Assembly (NCBI RefSeq): GCF_030015065.1
Contig: NZ_JAIVFN010000009.1
Coordinates: 1-64,000, forward strand
Length of the DNA stretch: 64,000 nucleotides
Direction: 5' to 3'
Origin: Xanthobacter autotrophicus
Lineage (GTDB): Bacteria > Pseudomonadota > Alphaproteobacteria > Rhizobiales > Xanthobacteraceae
In this document: positions 1 to 9,040 of the stretch, piece after piece
Position numbering within the stretch: the stretch's first letter is position 1
How the letters are laid out: each line of letters begins with the position of its first letter
Notes under the pieces: generated by a model
The model's input: the letters and a program-made list of their open reading frames with translations, nothing else
Databases searched by the model: none
What the model was told of the DNA's origin: nothing
Program-made: the position numbers and the translations under genes

Positions 1-2
1 GC

Positions 3-815
3 GCCGAGGCCCCCGCCCGCCTGTCGCCGCAGGCGGCCTTCGCCCGGCTGTGGAGCTTCACCGTGGTGCGCCGCACCGTGGTGCTGGCGGCGCTGGCCGC
101 CTTGTGGCAGGTGGCGGCGGCGTGGCAGAACAACCCGCTGCTGTTCCCCACCTTCACCGATACGATCTCGGCCCTCGTCACGGCGCTCACCGAGGAAGAC
201 CTTCTCCCCGCCGCCCTCGCCTCCCTCGCGGTGCTCACCAAGGGCTATGTGCTGGCGGTGGCGCTGGCCCTCGTGCTGGTCTCGGCGGCCATCGCGGTGC
301 CCTTCCTGAAAGAGGTGCTGCTGACGCTGACCGCCATGTTCAATCCCCTGCCCGCCATCGCGCTTTTGCCCCTGGCCATGCTGTGGCTCGGCCTCGGGGA
401 GGCCAGCCTGCTGCTGGTGATGGTGCATGCGGTGCTCTGGCCGTTCGCCCTCGCGGCGCTCACCGGCTTCGAGCAGGTGCCCGAGACCCAGCGCCTCGTC
501 GGCCGCAATTACGGGCTGAAAGGCCTCTCCTACGTGGGGCTGATCCTCATTCCGGCCGCCCTGCCCTCGCTGCTCTCAGGGCTCAAGATCGCCTGGGCCT
601 TCGCCTGGCGCACCCTGATCGCGGCGGAGCTGGTGTTCGGCGTCTCCTCCCGCGCCGGCGGGCTCGGCTGGTTCGTCTACCGCAACCGCAACGAGCTTCT
701 GACCGACCGCGTCTTCGCCGGCCTCGTCACGGTGATCCTCATCGGCCTTGCGGTGGAGGTGCTGTTCCGCGCGGTGGAGCAACGCACGGTGCGCCGCTGG
801 GGCCTCCAGCGCTGA
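3..815 (+). CDS. ABC transporter permease, TauC/SsuC type (5' partial)
   Basis: Inner-membrane permease of a binding-protein-dependent importer of the nitrate/sulfonate/taurine class. The frame is open to the left edge of the window, so the true start lies outside; the GTG at 63 is the first internal start candidate. About 250 residues are visible, with several hydrophobic helices and the characteristic cytoplasmic loop (a GFEQVPETQRLVGRNYG-like EAA segment near the middle) that contacts the ATPase. The substrate cannot be read from the permease alone; the ATPase and binding protein are probably upstream, outside the window. The family call is firm, the substrate unknown. Confidence 0.85.
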   Translation, partial: AEAPARLSPQAAFARLWSFTVVRRTVVLAALAALWQVAAAWQNNPLLFPTFTDTISALVTALTEEDLLPAALASLAVLTKGYVLAVALALVLVSAAIAVPFLKEVLLTLTAMFNPLPAIALLPLAMLWLGLGEASLLLVMVHAVLWPFALAALTGFEQVPETQRLVGRNYGLKGLSYVGLILIPAALPSLLSGLKIAWAFAWRTLIAAELVFGVSSRAGGLGWFVYRNRNELLTDRVFAGLVTVILIGLAVEVLFRAVEQRTVRRWGLQR

Positions 816-987
816 GGGGCGGACCTGCGGAGCAAATTACCATTGCCGGTATTCCGCCCCGTCGCCGGCGCGAAGAAAGTGCCCTCCCGGCAGAAAAGGA
901 GGCCGGCGACGACCACGCTTCACGATTTATCCACAAAAACGCGTGAGGCTGTGACCCAGATGGAATTACAGCTGGGAAGCCGCCACC

Positions 988-2007
988 GTGAAGCCGCTCC
1001 TGATCGTTTCTGGTATTCTGGTCGCGAGCGCCGTCGGCGCCGGCGTGGCGATCTCCCCCATGCTCACGTCCGCCAAGGCCGTGAGGGACGATGGACCTGC
1101 CACCACGCAGTCCATCTCCCAAAACCCCCAGGGCGCGCAGGCCAAGGGGGCGCAGGGCAACGCCGCGCACGCTGAAGCCGTGGCGCCGGCGCCCGCGCCG
1201 GCTCCCCCGCCGGTGGTGACCCCGCGCAAGAACTACACCTACAAGTCGTTCAACGTGGATGGCAATTACATCGCCATGACGTTCGACGACGGCCCCAACC
1301 CGGAGACCACACCCCAGCTGCTCGCCATCCTGAAGGAACGCGGCATCAAGGCCACCTTCTTCGTGCTCGGCAACATGGTGGCCAAGCATCCCGAAGTGCT
1401 GAAGATGATCGCCGACGAGGGCCACGAGATCGGCAGCCATTCCTGGAGCCACCCGCAGCTCACGCGCATCAGCCAGGCGGCGGTGGAGAAGGAGCTGGGC
1501 AATACGTCCGAGGCCATCTTCCAGGTCACCGGCAAGCGGCCCATGTATCTGCGCCCGCCCTACGGCTCCATGAAACCGTCGCTGCGGACCATGATCGAGG
1601 AAAAGTACGGCCTCACCACCGTCAACTGGGCCGTGGACCCCAACGACTGGAAATTCCGCGACAGCCAGAAGGTGCATGACGCCATCATGGCCCAGGTGAC
1701 GCCGGGCGCCATCGTGCTCGCCCACGACATCTATCCCACCACCGTGGCGGCCATGCCGCGCGTGCTCGATGAGCTGATCGCCAAGGGCTACAAGTTCGGC
1801 ACCATTTCCGACCTCATCGCCATGGACAAGACGCCCAAGGTGCAGTTACTGGCAGCCCTGCCGAACACCGGCAAGCCGCAGCAGGCCCAGCAGAAGCCCC
1901 AGAAGCCCAAGCCGGCCACCGCGTCTGCCAAGCCGGACGGTGCCAAACCGGCGTCGAAGCCGGCGGCCGGCGCCGCCCAGCCGCCGCGCGCCGGTGGCGT
2001 CTACTGA
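988..2007 (+). CDS. Polysaccharide deacetylase (NodB-homology) family protein
   Basis: A 339-residue secreted or membrane-anchored carbohydrate esterase (CE4 family) predicted to remove acetyl groups from a cell-wall or surface polysaccharide. It has an N-terminal hydrophobic segment (residues 3-24), an Ala/Pro-rich linker (about 40-80) and then the NodB domain. The domain shows TFDDGP (98-103), the metal-binding HSWSH (151-155), RPPYGS, DPNDW and AHDI motifs, so all five CE4 motifs are present. The tail after about residue 280 is rich in Lys, Pro, Ala and Gln. The start is GTG at 988. A strong terminator follows at 2034. Confidence 0.88.
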   Translation: MKPLLIVSGILVASAVGAGVAISPMLTSAKAVRDDGPATTQSISQNPQGAQAKGAQGNAAHAEAVAPAPAPAPPPVVTPRKNYTYKSFNVDGNYIAMTFDDGPNPETTPQLLAILKERGIKATFFVLGNMVAKHPEVLKMIADEGHEIGSHSWSHPQLTRISQAAVEKELGNTSEAIFQVTGKRPMYLRPPYGSMKPSLRTMIEEKYGLTTVNWAVDPNDWKFRDSQKVHDAIMAQVTPGAIVLAHDIYPTTVAAMPRVLDELIAKGYKFGTISDLIAMDKTPKVQLLAALPNTGKPQQAQQKPQKPKPATASAKPDGAKPASKPAAGAAQPPRAGGVY

Positions 2008-2033
2008 CGCAGCCGCGTTCCCTGTCGAACCCG

Positions 2034-2064
2034 AGAGCCCGTTCCCCGGAACGGGCTCTTTTCA
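2034..2064 (+). terminator. Rho-independent terminator after the deacetylase gene
   Basis: Perfect 12-bp arms (AGAGCCCGTTCC and its complement at 2034-2045 and 2048-2059) around a CC loop, followed by a T run. It lies 27 bp downstream of the deacetylase stop. Confidence 0.85.
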
Positions 2065-2216
2065 TTTGTGCATGTGGCGCAATACCGGCCATTTGCGCGC
2101 GTGGCCAGCATCGGCCGTGCTCAAACGATTTGAAGGTTCCCGCCGCCGCTCCTACAAAGGCCAAAAGCACGATGCTCCGGCGGTCGGCGCCGGCATCGCG
2201 AACCGGGAGCACGCCC

Positions 2217-3161
2217 ATGACCAGCACCGCTGAAACGACCAGCACCGCTGAAACGCCCAAGACCACCACCAGGCGCGCCGGCGTCATCGGGCTCGGTTCC
2301 ATGGGCCTCGGCATGGCACAATCCCTGCTGCGGGCGGGGATCGACGTCGCCGGCTGCGACGTGGGCGAGGAGGCCGTGGCCCGCTTCGTCGCGCAGGGCG
2401 GGCGCGGCGCCGCATCCCCGGCCGAAGCGGCCGAGGGCGCCGACATGGTGGTGAGCGTGGTGGTGAACGCCGCGCAGACCGAGGCCGTCCTGTTCGGCCC
2501 CGACGGTGTGGCCCAGGCCCTTCCGGACGGCGCCGTCTTCATCTCCTGCGCCACCATGGACCCGGACGCCGCCCGCGCCCTCGCCGCGCGGCTCGAGGCC
2601 ACAGGGCGGCATTATCTCGACGCCCCCATCTCCGGCGGCGCGCAGCGGGCGGCGGAAGGCGCGCTCACCATTCTCGCCTCCGGCAGCCCGGCCGCCTTCG
2701 CCAGGGCCCACCCGGCCCTCGACGCCATGGCGGCCAAGCTCTACACGCTGGGGGACGCGCCGGGGGCTGGCGCGGCCTTCAAGATGATCAACCAGCTGCT
2801 CGCCGGGGTGCACATCGCCGCCGCCTGCGAGGCCATGGCCTTCGCCGCGCGGCAGGGGCTCGACCTGAAGAAGGTGTACGAGGTGATCACTGCATCCGCC
2901 GGCAACAGCTGGATGTTCGAGAACCGCATGCCCCACGTGCTCGCCGGCGACTATACCCCGAAGAGCGCGGTGGATATCTTCGTGAAGGACCTCGGCATCG
3001 TCCAGGACATGGCCCGCAGCGCGAAATTCCCGGTGCCGGTCTCCGCCGCCGCGCTCCAGATGTTCCTCGCCGCCTCCGCATCGGGCATGGGGCGGGACGA
3101 CGACGCCTCCGTGGCGCGGCTCTATGCGCAGATCACCGGAACGAAGCTGCCGGGCGTCTGA
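2217..3161 (+). CDS. NAD(P)-dependent beta-hydroxyacid dehydrogenase, L-threonate dehydrogenase-like
   Basis: A 314-residue cytosolic oxidoreductase of the 3-hydroxyisobutyrate/6-phosphogluconate dehydrogenase superfamily. Visible are a Rossmann GxGxxG motif (GVIGLGSMG), the substrate loop DAPISGG and the catalytic-lysine region FKMINQ. The C-terminal FVKDLGI segment is common in the LtnD/GarR-type subgroup, so L-threonate, tartronate semialdehyde or a related acid are candidate substrates; I cannot choose between them. A TTG at 2130 would add 29 residues, but ATG 2217 has a GGGAG ribosome site 6 bp upstream. The N-terminus contains an exact tandem duplication of 18 bp (2220-2237 and 2238-2255), giving TSTAET twice. 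Confidence 0.82.
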   Translation: MTSTAETTSTAETPKTTTRRAGVIGLGSMGLGMAQSLLRAGIDVAGCDVGEEAVARFVAQGGRGAASPAEAAEGADMVVSVVVNAAQTEAVLFGPDGVAQALPDGAVFISCATMDPDAARALAARLEATGRHYLDAPISGGAQRAAEGALTILASGSPAAFARAHPALDAMAAKLYTLGDAPGAGAAFKMINQLLAGVHIAAACEAMAFAARQGLDLKKVYEVITASAGNSWMFENRMPHVLAGDYTPKSAVDIFVKDLGIVQDMARSAKFPVPVSAAALQMFLAASASGMGRDDDASVARLYAQITGTKLPGV

Positions 3162-3298
3162 GGCCGGCCCTCCGACCTGTTACATTTCGTAACCCGTTGT
3201 CACGCATACGGCATGCCCCCGTAACCTGCGCCCGCCAGGGTCGCGCCAGCCAGCGGCCGCCCGATGCGAAGGGCGGCCGGAAGATGAGGAGAACCATC

Positions 3299-3574
3299 AT
3301 GTCCCGTGCCCCTCTTGCGTCCGTCCTCGCCATGCCGCTGCTCGCCTTCGGCCTCGCGCTGGGGCTCGCCCCCGAGGCCCGGGCACAGAACATCTCGCCC
3401 GAGCAGGCCAAGGCCCTGCGCACCGCCTGCGAGGCCGACGTGAAGAAGCTGTGCGCGGGCGTGCAGCCCGGCGGCGGGCGTCTCGTCCAGTGTCTCAAGG
3501 AGCACAAGGACGAGGTGACGCCGCCCTGCCAGGCGAGCCTCGGCGCCCTCGCGGCCAGCCTGCGCAAGCAATAG
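3299..3574 (+). CDS. Small secreted cysteine-rich (GLG1-repeat) protein
   Basis: A 91-residue protein with a signal peptide that probably ends at ARA-QN (after about residue 30). The mature part carries one unit of the cysteine-rich GLG1-type repeat, with cysteines in CEADVKKLC and later KxxLC/PPC spacing. Such proteins are common in alphaproteobacteria and have no established function. ATG 3299 is preceded by GATGAGGAG; ATG 3284 in the same frame is possible. It stands alone between the dehydrogenase and the convergent putA. Confidence 0.75.
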   Translation: MSRAPLASVLAMPLLAFGLALGLAPEARAQNISPEQAKALRTACEADVKKLCAGVQPGGGRLVQCLKEHKDEVTPPCQASLGALAASLRKQ

Positions 3575-3597
3575 GACGCGTCCGGGCGGTGGCGCCC

Positions 3598-6500
3598 TCA
3601 GGCCACGGCCAGGAGGCTCGCATTGCCGCCCGCCGCCGCCGTGTTCACGCTGAGCGAAACTTCTTCCAGCAGCAGGTGCGGCGGAAAGGCGAATGGCGAG
3701 GCCGCGACCTCCTCCGGTGCCGCCGCATGGAGCGGCACGATCGGCCCCGGCAGCGCGGCAAGGCGCTGCGCCACGGCCATGAGCCGCGCGCCCTCCCCTT
3801 CCGCCAGCGCCGCCGCGAAGGGCGCGCCCCCGCCTTCCGTGCGGATGCGCGCCGCCACCGATGGCGGCAGGCCCGCGAGATGGTTCAGGAGCCCTGCCCC
3901 GGCCTCCACCACCGCCCGGTTGCCGGTGGCCAGCGCCGTGCCGATCTGGCGCATCAGCCCGGTCTGCGTCACCGGAAGCAGCAGCAGGGTGCCGCGCGGC
4001 CGCAGCCGCCAGGTGTTGCGCTCGCCCACCGGGCCCGGCAGTTCGCGCGCGAGGCCGAGGGGAACGGCGTCCGCCAGCGCCCGCACCGCCGCTGCGTCGT
4101 CCGCGCGCCCGCCCGCCTCCAGCCAGTCGGCGAAGGCCAGCGCCGTCCTGTCCGCCGTGCCCGCGCCCAGCGCGAAGGCCGGCCCCCGGACCAGCCGGCC
4201 GAGATAAAGCGGCCCGCCCGCCTTCGGCCCGGTGCCGGACAGGCCGTGGCCGCCGAAGGGCTGCACCCCCACCACCGCGCCGATCATGTTGCGGTTCACA
4301 TAAAGGTTGCCGGCCCCCGCCTTGCCCGTCACCTCAGCGATGGTCTCGTCCAGCCGCGTGTGCAGGCCGAAGGTGAGGCCGTAGCCGGTGGCGTCGATGT
4401 CGGCGAGGAGGCGGCCGAGATCCGCCCGCCGCCAGCGCAGCACATGCAGCACCGGGCCGAACACCTCGCGGGTGAGATCGGCCATGGATGAAATCTCGAT
4501 CAGCGTCGGCGCCACGAACGTGCCGTGGGCCGCCTCCGCCGGCAGAGGCATGCGATGGACGCGGCAGCCCCGCGCCGCCATGGCGGCCACATGCGCCTCG
4601 ATGCCGGCCTGCGCCTCTTGGGTGATGACCGGGCCCACATCCACGCACAGGCGATCCGTGCGGCCGATCTCCAGCTCCGCCATGGCTCCCTTGAGCATGG
4701 CGAGCATGGCGTCGGCCACCTCCTCCTGAAGGCACAGGACGCGCAGGGCGGAGCAGCGCTGGCCGGCGCTGTCGAAAGCGGAGGCCAGCACATCCGCCAC
4801 CACCTGCTCGGGCAAAGCGGACGAATCCACGATCATGGCGTTCTGCCCGCCGGTCTCGGCGATGAGCGGCACCGGCCGTCCCGTGGGCGACAGGCGGCGG
4901 GAGAGCACTTCGGCAATCCGGCGCGCCACCTCCGTGGAGCCGGTGAACATGACGCCCGCCACTTCCGGCGCCGCCACCAGCGCCGCGCCGACCGATCCAT
5001 CGCCGGGCAGCAGGTGGAGCACGTCCTGCGGGATGCCGGCGGCGTGGAGGAGGCGCACCGCCTCGGCGGCGATGAGGGGCGTCTCCTCCGCGGGCTTGGC
5101 GAGCACGGGATTGCCCGCCGCCAGCGCCGCCGCCACCTGCCCGGTGAAGATGGCGAGGGGGAAGTTCCACGGGCTGATGCAGGCCACCGGACCGAGGGGG
5201 CGATGATCCCGGGAGAGGCGCGCCTCGGCCTCGTCCGCATAATAGCGCAGGAAGTCCACCGCCTCGCGCACCTCGGCCACCGCATTGGCGGCGGACTTGC
5301 CCGCCTCGCGCATGATGAGGCCGAGAAGGTGGGGCATCTGCGCCTCCAGCATGTCGGCGGCCACGCGCAGCGGGGCGGCCCGCTCCGCCGGCGCCCGCGC
5401 CGCCCAGCCGGGAGCCGCGCCGGCGGCAATCGCCACCGCCCGCGCCACATCATCCGCGCCGGCCTCGCGCACCTCCCCCACCCGGTCGCGATGGTCGCCC
5501 GGATTGAGGATCGCCCGCGCCGGCCCGCCGCCGCCCGCCGGGGCCGCGCGCCACGGCGTCGCGCAACCGGCGGCGAGGGCCTGGCCCAGGGCGGCCAGCA
5601 CGGCGTCGCTCGACAGGTCGAGGCCCCGTGAATTGGCCCGCTTCCCGTAAAGGTCGCGCGGGGCGGCGATGGCCGGGCTGGGCGCGCCCGGATCCGGCAT
5701 GGCGGCCACCGTCTCGGCCGGATCGGCGATCAGATCGGCCAGGGGCACATTGTCATCGGCGAGGCGGTGGACGAAGGAGGAGTTGGCGCCATTCTCCAGC
5801 AGCCGCCGCACCAGATAGGCGAGCAGCGTCTCGTGGGTGCCCACCGGCGCATAGATGCGGCACGGCCGGCCGAGCGGCCCCACCACCTCCTCGTACAGCG
5901 ACTCCCCCATGCCGTGGAGGCACTGGAACTCGTAGTCGCCCGCGCGGAAATCCGGCCCCGCCAGCTCGTAAATGGCGGCCAGCGTCTGGGCATTGTGGGT
6001 GGCGAACTGGGGGAAGACCGCATCGCGCGCGGCGAGCAGCCTGCGGGCGCCGGCCATGTAGCACAAATCGGTGTGCACCTTGCGGGTGAAGACGGGAAAA
6101 TCCGCCATCCCGTCCACCTGCGCGCGCTTGATCTCGCCATCCCAATAGGCGCCCTTCACCAGGCGCACCATGATGCGCCGGCCAGTGCGCCGGCCAAGGT
6201 CGATAAGGACATCGAGGACCGCCGGGCAGCGCTTGCCATAGGCCTGCACCACGAAGCCGATGCCGTTCCACCCCGCAAGGCCGGGATGGGCGCAAAGCGC
6301 CTCCAGGAGGTCGAGGGAGAGTTCGAGGCGGTCCTGCTCCTCCGCATCAATGGTGAGGCCGATGTCGTGACGCCGCGCCTGCAGTGCCAGCGCTTCGAGC
6401 CGCGGCAGCAGTTCCGCCATCACCCGCCCGGCCTTGGCACGGGCATAGCGCGGATGCAGCGCGGAGAGCTTCACCGAGATGCCCGGCCCCGCCTGGATGC

Positions 6501-7275
6501 CCCGCCCAGCCGAGGCATTGCCGATGGCCGCGATGGCCCCGCGATAGGCCTCGAAATAGCGCTCCGCGTCGGCCGCCGTCATGGCCGCCTCGCCCAGCAT
6601 GTCGAAGGAATAGGAGAAGCCCTGCGCCTCGCGCTTGCCAGCGCGGTGAAGCGCCTCCTCGATGGTTCGGCCCATGACGAACTCGGCGCCCATCAGGCCG
6701 ATGGCCATATCCACCGCGCGCCGGATCAGGGGTTCGCCGCAGCGCGCCACGAGGCGGGTGAGCGCGGTGGACAACCGCCCGTCATCGGCGGTGGCGGCGA
6801 GCCTGCCGGTGAGGACAAGGCCCCAGGTGGCCGCGTTCACGAACAGGGAGCGCCCGCCGCCCAGATGCGCCTGCCAGTCGCCATGACCGATCTTGTCGCG
6901 GATGAGGGCGTCGCGGGTGGCGCTGTCGGGAATGCGCAGCAGCGCCTCGGCAAGACACATGAGGGCGACGCCCTCCTGGCTGGAGAGGGCATATTCGCGC
7001 ACCAGCGCCGCCACCACCGACCCGCGCGGCTTCGCCCGCAGCCGGGTGACGAGATCCCCCGCCCGCGCGGCGATGCGCCCGCGCATCTCGCCGGGAATGC
7101 GGGCGGCGGGCAGGAGATCGGCGATGGCCTCCCGCTCGGGACGGCGATGGGCGGCGGCGAGGGCCTCGCGCAGGGCCGGGCGCGGGCCGGCCGGCGGCGC
7201 GAAGGCGGCAAAGGGGACGGCGGCTTCGGGTACGGCTGAAGGGGCGTCAACGGCGCTGATCATGGCGCGGCTCAT
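3598..7275 (-). CDS. putA: Bifunctional proline dehydrogenase / L-glutamate gamma-semialdehyde dehydrogenase
   Basis: A 1225-residue enzyme that oxidises proline to pyrroline-5-carboxylate with FAD and then oxidises the hydrolysed semialdehyde to glutamate with NAD+. The N-terminal third is the proline dehydrogenase barrel. The middle is an aldehyde dehydrogenase, with catalytic Cys at about residue 841 in SAGQRCSAL and the upstream AETGGQNA glutamate motif. A further C-terminal ALDH-like domain follows. It lacks the N-terminal ribbon-helix-helix repressor domain of E. coli PutA, which fits control by the divergent Lrp-type gene. ATG 7275 is chosen because GAGGGA lies 9 bp upstream; the open frame extends back to 7395 without a better site. 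Confidence 0.97.
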   Translation of the reverse strand: MSRAMISAVDAPSAVPEAAVPFAAFAPPAGPRPALREALAAAHRRPEREAIADLLPAARIPGEMRGRIAARAGDLVTRLRAKPRGSVVAALVREYALSSQEGVALMCLAEALLRIPDSATRDALIRDKIGHGDWQAHLGGGRSLFVNAATWGLVLTGRLAATADDGRLSTALTRLVARCGEPLIRRAVDMAIGLMGAEFVMGRTIEEALHRAGKREAQGFSYSFDMLGEAAMTAADAERYFEAYRGAIAAIGNASAGRGIQAGPGISVKLSALHPRYARAKAGRVMAELLPRLEALALQARRHDIGLTIDAEEQDRLELSLDLLEALCAHPGLAGWNGIGFVVQAYGKRCPAVLDVLIDLGRRTGRRIMVRLVKGAYWDGEIKRAQVDGMADFPVFTRKVHTDLCYMAGARRLLAARDAVFPQFATHNAQTLAAIYELAGPDFRAGDYEFQCLHGMGESLYEEVVGPLGRPCRIYAPVGTHETLLAYLVRRLLENGANSSFVHRLADDNVPLADLIADPAETVAAMPDPGAPSPAIAAPRDLYGKRANSRGLDLSSDAVLAALGQALAAGCATPWRAAPAGGGGPARAILNPGDHRDRVGEVREAGADDVARAVAIAAGAAPGWAARAPAERAAPLRVAADMLEAQMPHLLGLIMREAGKSAANAVAEVREAVDFLRYYADEAEARLSRDHRPLGPVACISPWNFPLAIFTGQVAAALAAGNPVLAKPAEETPLIAAEAVRLLHAAGIPQDVLHLLPGDGSVGAALVAAPEVAGVMFTGSTEVARRIAEVLSRRLSPTGRPVPLIAETGGQNAMIVDSSALPEQVVADVLASAFDSAGQRCSALRVLCLQEEVADAMLAMLKGAMAELEIGRTDRLCVDVGPVITQEAQAGIEAHVAAMAARGCRVHRMPLPAEAAHGTFVAPTLIEISSMADLTREVFGPVLHVLRWRRADLGRLLADIDATGYGLTFGLHTRLDETIAEVTGKAGAGNLYVNRNMIGAVVGVQPFGGHGLSGTGPKAGGPLYLGRLVRGPAFALGAGTADRTALAFADWLEAGGRADDAAAVRALADAVPLGLARELPGPVGERNTWRLRPRGTLLLLPVTQTGLMRQIGTALATGNRAVVEAGAGLLNHLAGLPPSVAARIRTEGGGAPFAAALAEGEGARLMAVAQRLAALPGPIVPLHAAAPEEVAASPFAFPPHLLLEEVSLSVNTAAAGGNASLLAVA

Positions 7276-7434
7276 GGCGAATATTCCCTCGTCTGCCGGC
7301 CCGCGGACCGTCGCGGGCGGGACCGGTTCGGCGATGTGCAACATCCTAGCCCAGGATATTGAGGCAATTCGCCTTTTCATGACCCCAGATACCATTCATA
7401 CTATCTCCAATTTGCTGTAAATGAGACCAGTTTG
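7276..7434. promoter_or_regulatory. Divergent putA-putR promoter region
   Basis: A 159-bp gap between the divergent starts. The half nearer putR (about 7340-7430) is clearly AT-richer than its surroundings. Lrp-type regulators normally bind such regions and control both genes. I see no unambiguous -35/-10 pair or palindrome. Confidence 0.5.
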
Positions 7435-7905
7435 ATGGAAAATGACGCCTCAGACAGCCATATTGGTGCCTTCGATGCCCGCATCATCGCCGCGCTGGTG
7501 GAGGACGGGCGCATGTCCGTCACCGACCTCGCGGCGCGGGTGGGCCTGTCGCGCAGCCCGTGCCAGGCGCGGCTCAAGCGGCTGATGGACGAGGGCTATA
7601 TCCGGGGCTTCCGTGCGGTGCTCGATCCGGTGAAGCTCCGGCTTGAGCACATCGCCTTTACCGAGGTGAAGCTCTCCGAGACCACCGAGAAGGCGCTCGG
7701 AGCCTTCAACGCGGCGGTGCTCAGGATCAAGGAGGTGGAAGCCTGCCACATGATCGCGGGGCCGTTCGACTATCTGCTCAAGGTGCGAACCCGCGACATC
7801 CGCCGCTATCGCGAGGTGCTGGGGGAGAAGATCTCCGCCCTGCCCCACGTGGCGAGCACCTCCACCTACGTGGTGATGGAGCCGGTGAAGGACGACGGGG
7901 CATGA
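7435..7905 (+). CDS. putR: Lrp/AsnC-family regulator of proline catabolism
   Basis: A 156-residue transcription factor with an N-terminal winged helix (about residues 10-60: DARIIAALVEDGRMSVTDLAARVGLSRSPCQARLKRL) and a C-terminal RAM effector-binding domain. It is transcribed away from putA. In alphaproteobacteria an Lrp-type PutR/PutA pair is standard and proline acts as inducer; that role is inferred here from position. ATG 7435 immediately follows an in-frame TTG at 7432. Confidence 0.9.
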   Translation: MENDASDSHIGAFDARIIAALVEDGRMSVTDLAARVGLSRSPCQARLKRLMDEGYIRGFRAVLDPVKLRLEHIAFTEVKLSETTEKALGAFNAAVLRIKEVEACHMIAGPFDYLLKVRTRDIRRYREVLGEKISALPHVASTSTYVVMEPVKDDGA

Positions 7906-8009
7906 GCCGACCCGGCCCCGCCCTTCGTTTCCCTTTACAACCGGCCGAAGCGACCTCACTCTCTCAGCAAAACATAAGAGGCCCAACGTGGCCGTCAGGG
8001 AGTTGAGAC

Positions 8010-8807
8010 ATGGCCACCATTCTTGATCGGCCGGCGCAAGCCGGGCCGGCGGCGCCTGTCGTGCGCGCCATTACCTTTGCCGACGTGAAGGATGCCCTCC
8101 TCGCCGGGGTGCAGGATTTCAATCGCGCGCCCGTCATCGGCGCCCTTTTGGGGGCGATCTATGCCTTCGGCGGCATCCTCATCGTGTCCTGCGTGTTCGC
8201 GCTGGATCTTGGCTATCTGGCCTACCCGCTGTTCGCGGGCTCGGTGCTGATCGGCCCGTTCGTGGCCGCCGGGCTCTACGACGTGAGCCGGGAGCTTGAG
8301 GCCGGGCGGCAGCCCACCCTGAAAGGGGTGTTCTCCACGGTCTTCGCCCAGCGCCAGAGGGAACTGGGATGGATGGCCTTCGTCACCATCTTCGCCTTCA
8401 TCATCTGGATGTACCAGGTGCGCCTGCTGCTGGCGCTGTTCCTCGGCTTCGCCTCGTTCGGGACCTTCAGCGAGTTCCTGCACGTGGTGTTCACCACCTC
8501 GGACGGCCTGAGCTTCCTGGCGGTGGGCCATGTGGTGGGCGCGGCGCTGGCGCTGGGCCTGTTCTCCATCACCGTGGTGTCGTTCCCGCTGCTGATGGAT
8601 CGCGACCTCGACGTGGTCACGGCCATGATCACCAGCGTGCAGGCGGTGCTGGCGAGCCCTGGCCCCATGATCTTCTGGGGCCTTATCGTGGTCGCCCTGC
8701 TCGCGGCCGGCGCGGTGCCGGTCTTCCTCGGCCTCATCGTGGTGCTGCCGGTGCTGGGCCATGCCACATGGCATCTCTACCGCAAGGCGGTGGCGCCCGT
8801 CGCCTGA
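8010..8807 (+). CDS. DUF2189 integral membrane protein
   Basis: A 265-residue inner-membrane protein with about six hydrophobic helices in pairs (around residues 45-75, 115-165 and 165-255). The DUF2189 pattern is recognisable from the PLFAGSVLIGPFVAAGLYDVS region and the long hydrophobic C-terminal half ending in a basic tail. Members occur widely in proteobacteria, sometimes near cytochrome oxidase genes, and have no established function. The gene stands alone. Confidence 0.85.
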   Translation: MATILDRPAQAGPAAPVVRAITFADVKDALLAGVQDFNRAPVIGALLGAIYAFGGILIVSCVFALDLGYLAYPLFAGSVLIGPFVAAGLYDVSRELEAGRQPTLKGVFSTVFAQRQRELGWMAFVTIFAFIIWMYQVRLLLALFLGFASFGTFSEFLHVVFTTSDGLSFLAVGHVVGAALALGLFSITVVSFPLLMDRDLDVVTAMITSVQAVLASPGPMIFWGLIVVALLAAGAVPVFLGLIVVLPVLGHATWHLYRKAVAPVA

Positions 8808-8880
8808 CGGTCCGGTCGCGGCATTCCGATTCCGGGTGTCGCGACGAAGCCGGCCTGCAGGAGCTTCATCCGGCAGGGGC

Positions 8881-8978
8881 GTTCCGCGCCTGCGGGCGCG
8901 GAACCCGAACGCCGCCCGATGTGCCTCCACCCGCGCCGCGTGTCCGCCTCGGGGGATGGCCGGGACAAGCCCGGCCAT
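8881..8978. repeat. Dispersed palindromic element, short copy (family A)
   Basis: Two perfect hairpins in the gap after the DUF2189 gene. One is at 8881-8904 (10-bp arms, GTTCCGCGCC). The other is at 8956-8978 (9-bp arms, ATGGCCGGG, loop ACAAG). The second, with the following GACGAGCCGGG, matches the end of a longer element at about 37142-37316. This is the 'GGCCGGGACAAGCCCGGCC' class of intergenic repeat common in Hyphomicrobiales. Confidence 0.7.
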
Positions 8979-9040
8979 GACGAGCCGGGTAGAGCGCCCA
9001 CCTGCCGAAAGGCTTCCCGGCGGGATTTTCTAACAGGCTC

